Source: Bifidobacteriaceae bacterium
GTDB taxonomy: Bacteria; Actinomycetota; Actinomycetes; Actinomycetales; WQXJ01
Length of the DNA: 44,982 nt
Reading direction: 5' to 3'
NCBI GenBank assembly: GCA_031278655.1
Contig: JAITJZ010000077.1
Coordinates: 1 to 44,982, forward strand
Shown piece by piece: positions 42,674 through 44,982 of this stretch (its first letter is position 1; each line of letters opens with the position of its first letter). Below the pieces are notes generated by a model that was not told the origin of the DNA, made no database searches, and saw nothing but the letters and a program-made list of their open reading frames with translations. The position numbers were made by a program, and so were the translations under genes.

Positions 42674-42997
42674 GCAGAAAAGGTCCTTGACCTGCATAGA
42701 CGCTAGTCCCAACGATAGGCCCAAGCAGGCGCGGGTATTATGGGGCCATAACTCGCCGCCGTCCTCCGGGATTGGCGGCCTTTTTCTTGAGGAGCCCCTG
42801 CGCCTGAGCCCCGGCGGCCACCCCACCAAGCTGGAAGCTGTTTGGCCACAAGAGTAGGCTGGCCACGAAGACGGGGGCAGGTTCTCCGTTACATCGACGC
42901 CACTGGCCCGGCGGCCACCCCACCGACCGGGCCTTTGGCTTGTCTCAGGCCCCGAAACCCGAGCGTCCCAGCCGCGCCTGGCGTAGGGTTTGGGTTC
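42674..42997. other. intergenic region between tRNA-Tyr and the RlmA-like gene
   Basis: The 324 bp contain one good intrinsic terminator (42755-42785) and no supportable gene. The words CGGCGGCCACCCCACC occur twice (around 42813 and 42910), a short unexplained direct repeat. Confidence 0.6.
42755..42785 (+). terminator. intrinsic terminator downstream of tRNA-Tyr
   Basis: Stem GCCGCC (42755-42760) with GGCGGC (42774-42779), a loop rich in CCTCCGGG, and a run of T at 42781-42785. Confidence 0.8.
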
Positions 42998-43906
42998 GTG
43001 GGCGGCGTCGGTCTGGTCTTGGAGGCGTTGGCCTGTCCGGTTTGCGGGGGGCCTTTGGCGATGTCCGATGCCGCTGGCCCGGCTTTGGTCTGCCCGGCCG
43101 GCCACGCTTTCAACTTGGCCAGGTCCGGCTACGCCTCGCTGGTCGTGGGCGGCGCCCGGCCGCATTCGGCGGACAGTTCGGCGATGCTGGCGGCCCGCGA
43201 GAGTTTCCTGTCCAGCGGTCACTATCAGCCGATCGCTGCGGCCGTGGCCGGGGCCGTGGCCGCAGGCTTGGCGGCTCTGGTCGAACCAGCGCCCGGGGCG
43301 GCCCGGGGCACCGGTCGCGCGACCGGCGGCTTGGTCTTGGACTTGGCTGGAGGCACCGGCTACTACCTGGCGGCGGCCCTCGAGGCTTGCGCCGACGCGC
43401 GCGGGTTGGTCCTGGACCTTTCGGCCGCGGCCGCTCGGCGGGCGGCTCGCCGCCATCCGCGCGCCGCCGCCGCGACGGCGGACGCTTGGGGCCGGTTGCC
43501 TTTGGCGGACGCCTCGGTCAGCCATGCCATCAGCGTCTTCGGCCCCCGAGGCGCCAGCGAATTGGCCCGCGTCCTGGCGCCCGGCGCGGGTTTGACCGTG
43601 GTCACCCCGACCGATCGCCACCTGGCGCAACTGCGGGCTGGGTCTTGGCTGGTCGGCATCGGCGGCGGCAAGACCGCCAAATTGGACCGGGCGCTGGTGG
43701 GCTTCGGCCTGACCGGCCGGCGCGTGCTGGAATACGACGTCAGCCTGGCTCAGACCCAGGCGGTCGATCTGGTGATGATGGGCCCGAACGCCTTCCACCT
43801 GGAGCGGGCGGCGGTCGAGGCGCGCCTGGCGGCGCGCGATTGGCCCCTTGCGCTGACTGTATCGGTGCTGGTCTCGCGGTATCGGCGCGGGCCTGAACGC
43901 AATTAG
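42998..43906 (+). CDS. RlmA-type 23S rRNA (guanine-N1) methyltransferase
   Basis: A 302-residue SAM-dependent methyltransferase of the RlmA/TlrB/MyrA family, modifying a guanine of 23S rRNA (G745 or G748 in E. coli numbering). The N-terminal zinc finger is C13, C16, C32 and H36 (CPVCGGPL, CPAGHAF), then NLARSGYASLV and ARESFLSSGHYQPIA, both family hallmarks. The SAM site is LVLDLAGGTGYYLAAALE. GTG 42998 is chosen because the conserved finger starts 12 codons later; the frame extends upstream. Which of the two positions it methylates, and whether it affects macrolide sensitivity, cannot be read. Confidence 0.9.
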   Translation: MGGVGLVLEALACPVCGGPLAMSDAAGPALVCPAGHAFNLARSGYASLVVGGARPHSADSSAMLAARESFLSSGHYQPIAAAVAGAVAAGLAALVEPAPGAARGTGRATGGLVLDLAGGTGYYLAAALEACADARGLVLDLSAAAARRAARRHPRAAAATADAWGRLPLADASVSHAISVFGPRGASELARVLAPGAGLTVVTPTDRHLAQLRAGSWLVGIGGGKTAKLDRALVGFGLTGRRVLEYDVSLAQTQAVDLVMMGPNAFHLERAAVEARLAARDWPLALTVSVLVSRYRRGPERN

Positions 43907-43942
43907 CCAGGTGGGCTGTGACCGTGTAATCTCGTTTGCGCT

Positions 43943-44015
43943 GCCCCGATAGCTCAGTCGGCAGAGCGTCTCCATGGTAAGGAGAAGGTCAAGGGTTCGA
44001 TTCCCTTTCGGGGCT
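43943..44015 (+). tRNA. tRNA-Thr (GGT anticodon)
   Basis: A 73-nt cloverleaf. Acceptor GCCCCGA pairs with TCGGGGC (44008-44014). The anticodon stem-loop is TCTCC-ATGGTAA-GGAGA and the T arm is AGGG-TTCGATT-CCCT. The 3' CCA is not encoded. Confidence 0.95.
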
Positions 44016-44052
44016 CCGGTGCCGCCCACCGCGGCGGCGCCCGTGATCGCAC

Positions 44053-44126
44053 GGCGGGGTAGCTCAGACGGTTAGAGCGCACGACTCATAATCGTGAGGT
44101 CGGGAGTTCGATCCTCCCTCCCGCTA
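44053..44126 (+). tRNA. tRNA-Met (CAT anticodon, elongator)
   Basis: A 74-nt cloverleaf. Acceptor GGCGGGG pairs with TCCCGCT (G-T at the first and last pairs). The anticodon stem-loop is CACGA-CTCATAA-TCGTG and the T arm is GGGAG-TTCGATC-CTCCC. CCA is not encoded. The G-T first pair differs from the usual G-C. Confidence 0.94.
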
Positions 44127-44319
44127 CTGTTGTTGGTGGCCACTAGAAAGTCCCTGTGCGTGGCCATGGGGGCTCCCGGCGGCGGCGCGGTCGTGGACGG
44201 ACGGCGTTGTGCGCCGGGGAATTGTGCGGCCCGATGCGACAATGGGGCCTCATGGGCCAACGCGGAGCACGGCTGGGTACTAAGCGCAAGGTAAGACGAG
44301 GCTTGGAGGTGTGTTGTTC

Positions 44320-44439
44320 GTGATAGTCAGAGCCAGGATGTCAAGCAAGAGGCAGGTGGCGATTCCCGCTCGGGTGCGGAGCGTGGAGTCGCTTGGGGAA
44401 GTCTCAGCGCTGAGCCAGCAGCGCGCGAGGCGGCCATGA
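44320..44439 (+). pseudogene. truncated AbrB/MazE-type antitoxin
   Basis: GTG 44320, 10 bp after GGAGG, gives 39 residues: MIVRARMSSKRQVAIPARVR, then an unrecognisable end. The SSKxQVxIPAxVR pattern is the swapped-hairpin DNA-binding half of AbrB/VapB antitoxins. Such proteins are usually 70-85 residues, so the toxin-binding half is missing. The usual glycine of SSKGQ is arginine here. The TGA (44437-44439) overlaps the toxin ATG, preserving operon architecture. It may still bind DNA; decay is inferred. Confidence 0.6.
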
Positions 44440-44894
44440 GGGGGCGCGCGGCGGCCAGCGCCAACGTTTTGCTGATGGCTGTGGCAAACACGCCTGGCCT
44501 CCGGTTCGAGAGCGGGGCCGCCCGCGCGGTCTTGAACTCCAGTCGGAGTACCTGCCTGATCAGCTCGCTGACCATCAACGAGTTCGTCAAAACGCTCGAT
44601 GTCCATTACCACCTGGCTCGCACCGACATCGCGGAGCTGGTCAGGGCCATAATGGCGATGCGAGCGGTGGAATGTGCGCGCTCCGCGATCGAGTGGGCGC
44701 TCGAGCATTGGATCAAGCACCCGGAACTGTCATTCGTCGACTGCCTCATCGCGGAGGAGGCCCGCATGGCCGGCGCCGACCGGTTATGGACCTTTGACGC
44801 CAAGCTTGCCGGCCAACACGGCATCGCCGAAACGGTGCTTCCTGCCGGTGAACCGCCGCAAGGCGGCGACGATGCCGAGTGCTCCTTCTTGTAG
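44436..44894 (+). CDS. PIN-domain (VapC-like) toxin, first catalytic Asp missing
   Basis: A 152-residue PIN-fold protein. Visible elements are ANVLLMAVAN (strand 1), ISSLTINEFVKTLDVHYHLAR with the conserved Glu, LSFVDCLIAEEARMAGADRLWTFDAKLAG with the later acidic residues, and a 20-residue tail. VapC toxins begin with a metal-binding Asp, as D-T/A-N-V-L-L; here the position reads S-A-N-V-L-L. RNase activity is therefore probably lost or weakened. It overlaps the antitoxin remnant by ATGA. Codon use and lower GC than the neighbours suggest transfer; it sits beside tRNA-Met. Confidence 0.72.
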   Translation: MRGRAAASANVLLMAVANTPGLRFESGAARAVLNSSRSTCLISSLTINEFVKTLDVHYHLARTDIAELVRAIMAMRAVECARSAIEWALEHWIKHPELSFVDCLIAEEARMAGADRLWTFDAKLAGQHGIAETVLPAGEPPQGGDDAECSFL

Positions 44895-44898
44895 AAGC

Positions 44899-44920
44899 GT
44901 TTCGCCGCTCCAGGCGAAAC
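44899..44920 (+). terminator. hairpin after the PIN gene
   Basis: GTTTCGCC-GCTCCA-GGCGAAAC, an 8-bp perfect stem 5 bp beyond the stop. No T-run directly follows. The remaining 62 bp to the window end show no gene. Confidence 0.6.
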
Positions 44921-44982
44921 TAGGCAGCGGTTTTATGCGCCCTGGGGAAACGAGGGCGACTTTCTGTGCGAGATTCGGCGGT

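Noticed and set aside
42569-44029. 486-codon open frame on the minus strand
   Set aside because: It runs antisense through tRNA-Thr, the rRNA methyltransferase gene and tRNA-Tyr. The peptide pieces over the tRNAs (for example GNRTLDL, RVRDSNSRS) are known artefacts of tRNA antisense translation.
44127-44319. Small protein gene between tRNA-Met and the antitoxin remnant
   Set aside because: Open frames here overlap the tRNA and lack a ribosome binding site; only a short TTGTGC direct repeat was seen.

Overview
The window is high-GC DNA from an actinobacterium, read as chromosomal. Markers are the actinobacterial families DUF3263, LytR_C, DUF3027 and DUF2530, a DtxR/IdeR regulator, a WXG100 protein, GTG/TTG starts, HspR-type HAIR boxes before hsp20 and tandem CIRCE elements before groEL. 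A Micrococcales-like relative is plausible, but the family cannot be fixed from sequence alone. All calls are by eye, from recognised motifs; no database search was run.

Layout. 1-4516: the start of a divergent membrane pyrophosphatase (hppA, minus, runs off the left edge), an AEC carrier, hsp20 and recQ. 4510-16285: a myo-inositol utilisation locus. It holds iolD, a transaldolase-family enzyme, an inositol/sugar MFS porter and a Gfo/Idh dehydrogenase (plus); a GntR/HutC regulator (minus); iolB and iolA (plus); a Zn alcohol dehydrogenase and an iolE-like gene (minus). Three near-identical 12-bp sites (ATGTTAGGACAT twice, ATGTAACGACAT once) precede iolD, iolB and iolE and are the best candidates for the regulator's operators. 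No iolC kinase or iolJ aldolase is in the window. 16280-24654: an orphan vsr, pyruvate phosphate dikinase, the complete AmmeMemoRadiSam trio (three overlapping genes), a sodium/proline-type symporter and ung.

24771-34834: DUF3263 and LytR_C genes, groEL with two CIRCE boxes and no groES, a NarL-type response regulator with its kinase, a WXG100 protein behind a degenerate HD-type hydrolase, an OmpR/HAMP-kinase pair, and a cold-shock gene coupled to DUF3027. 34845-43906: DUF2530, an NCS2 purine permease, three MFS transporters (the third behind a coupled small ORF), a DtxR/IdeR regulator, yajQ, tRNA-Tyr and an RlmA-like rRNA methyltransferase. 43943-44982: tRNA-Thr, tRNA-Met and a decayed AbrB/PIN toxin-antitoxin pair.

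Three sequence-level patterns stand out. The 12-mer GCCCGATGCCGT occurs seven times on the two strands, mostly at gene boundaries. Short tandem repeats are frequent, and in five genes they run across the stop codon; in two of these they place TGA in all three frames. Several proteins carry in-frame repeat expansions in loops or tails. These patterns and the unusual inositol gene set are the most promising leads.
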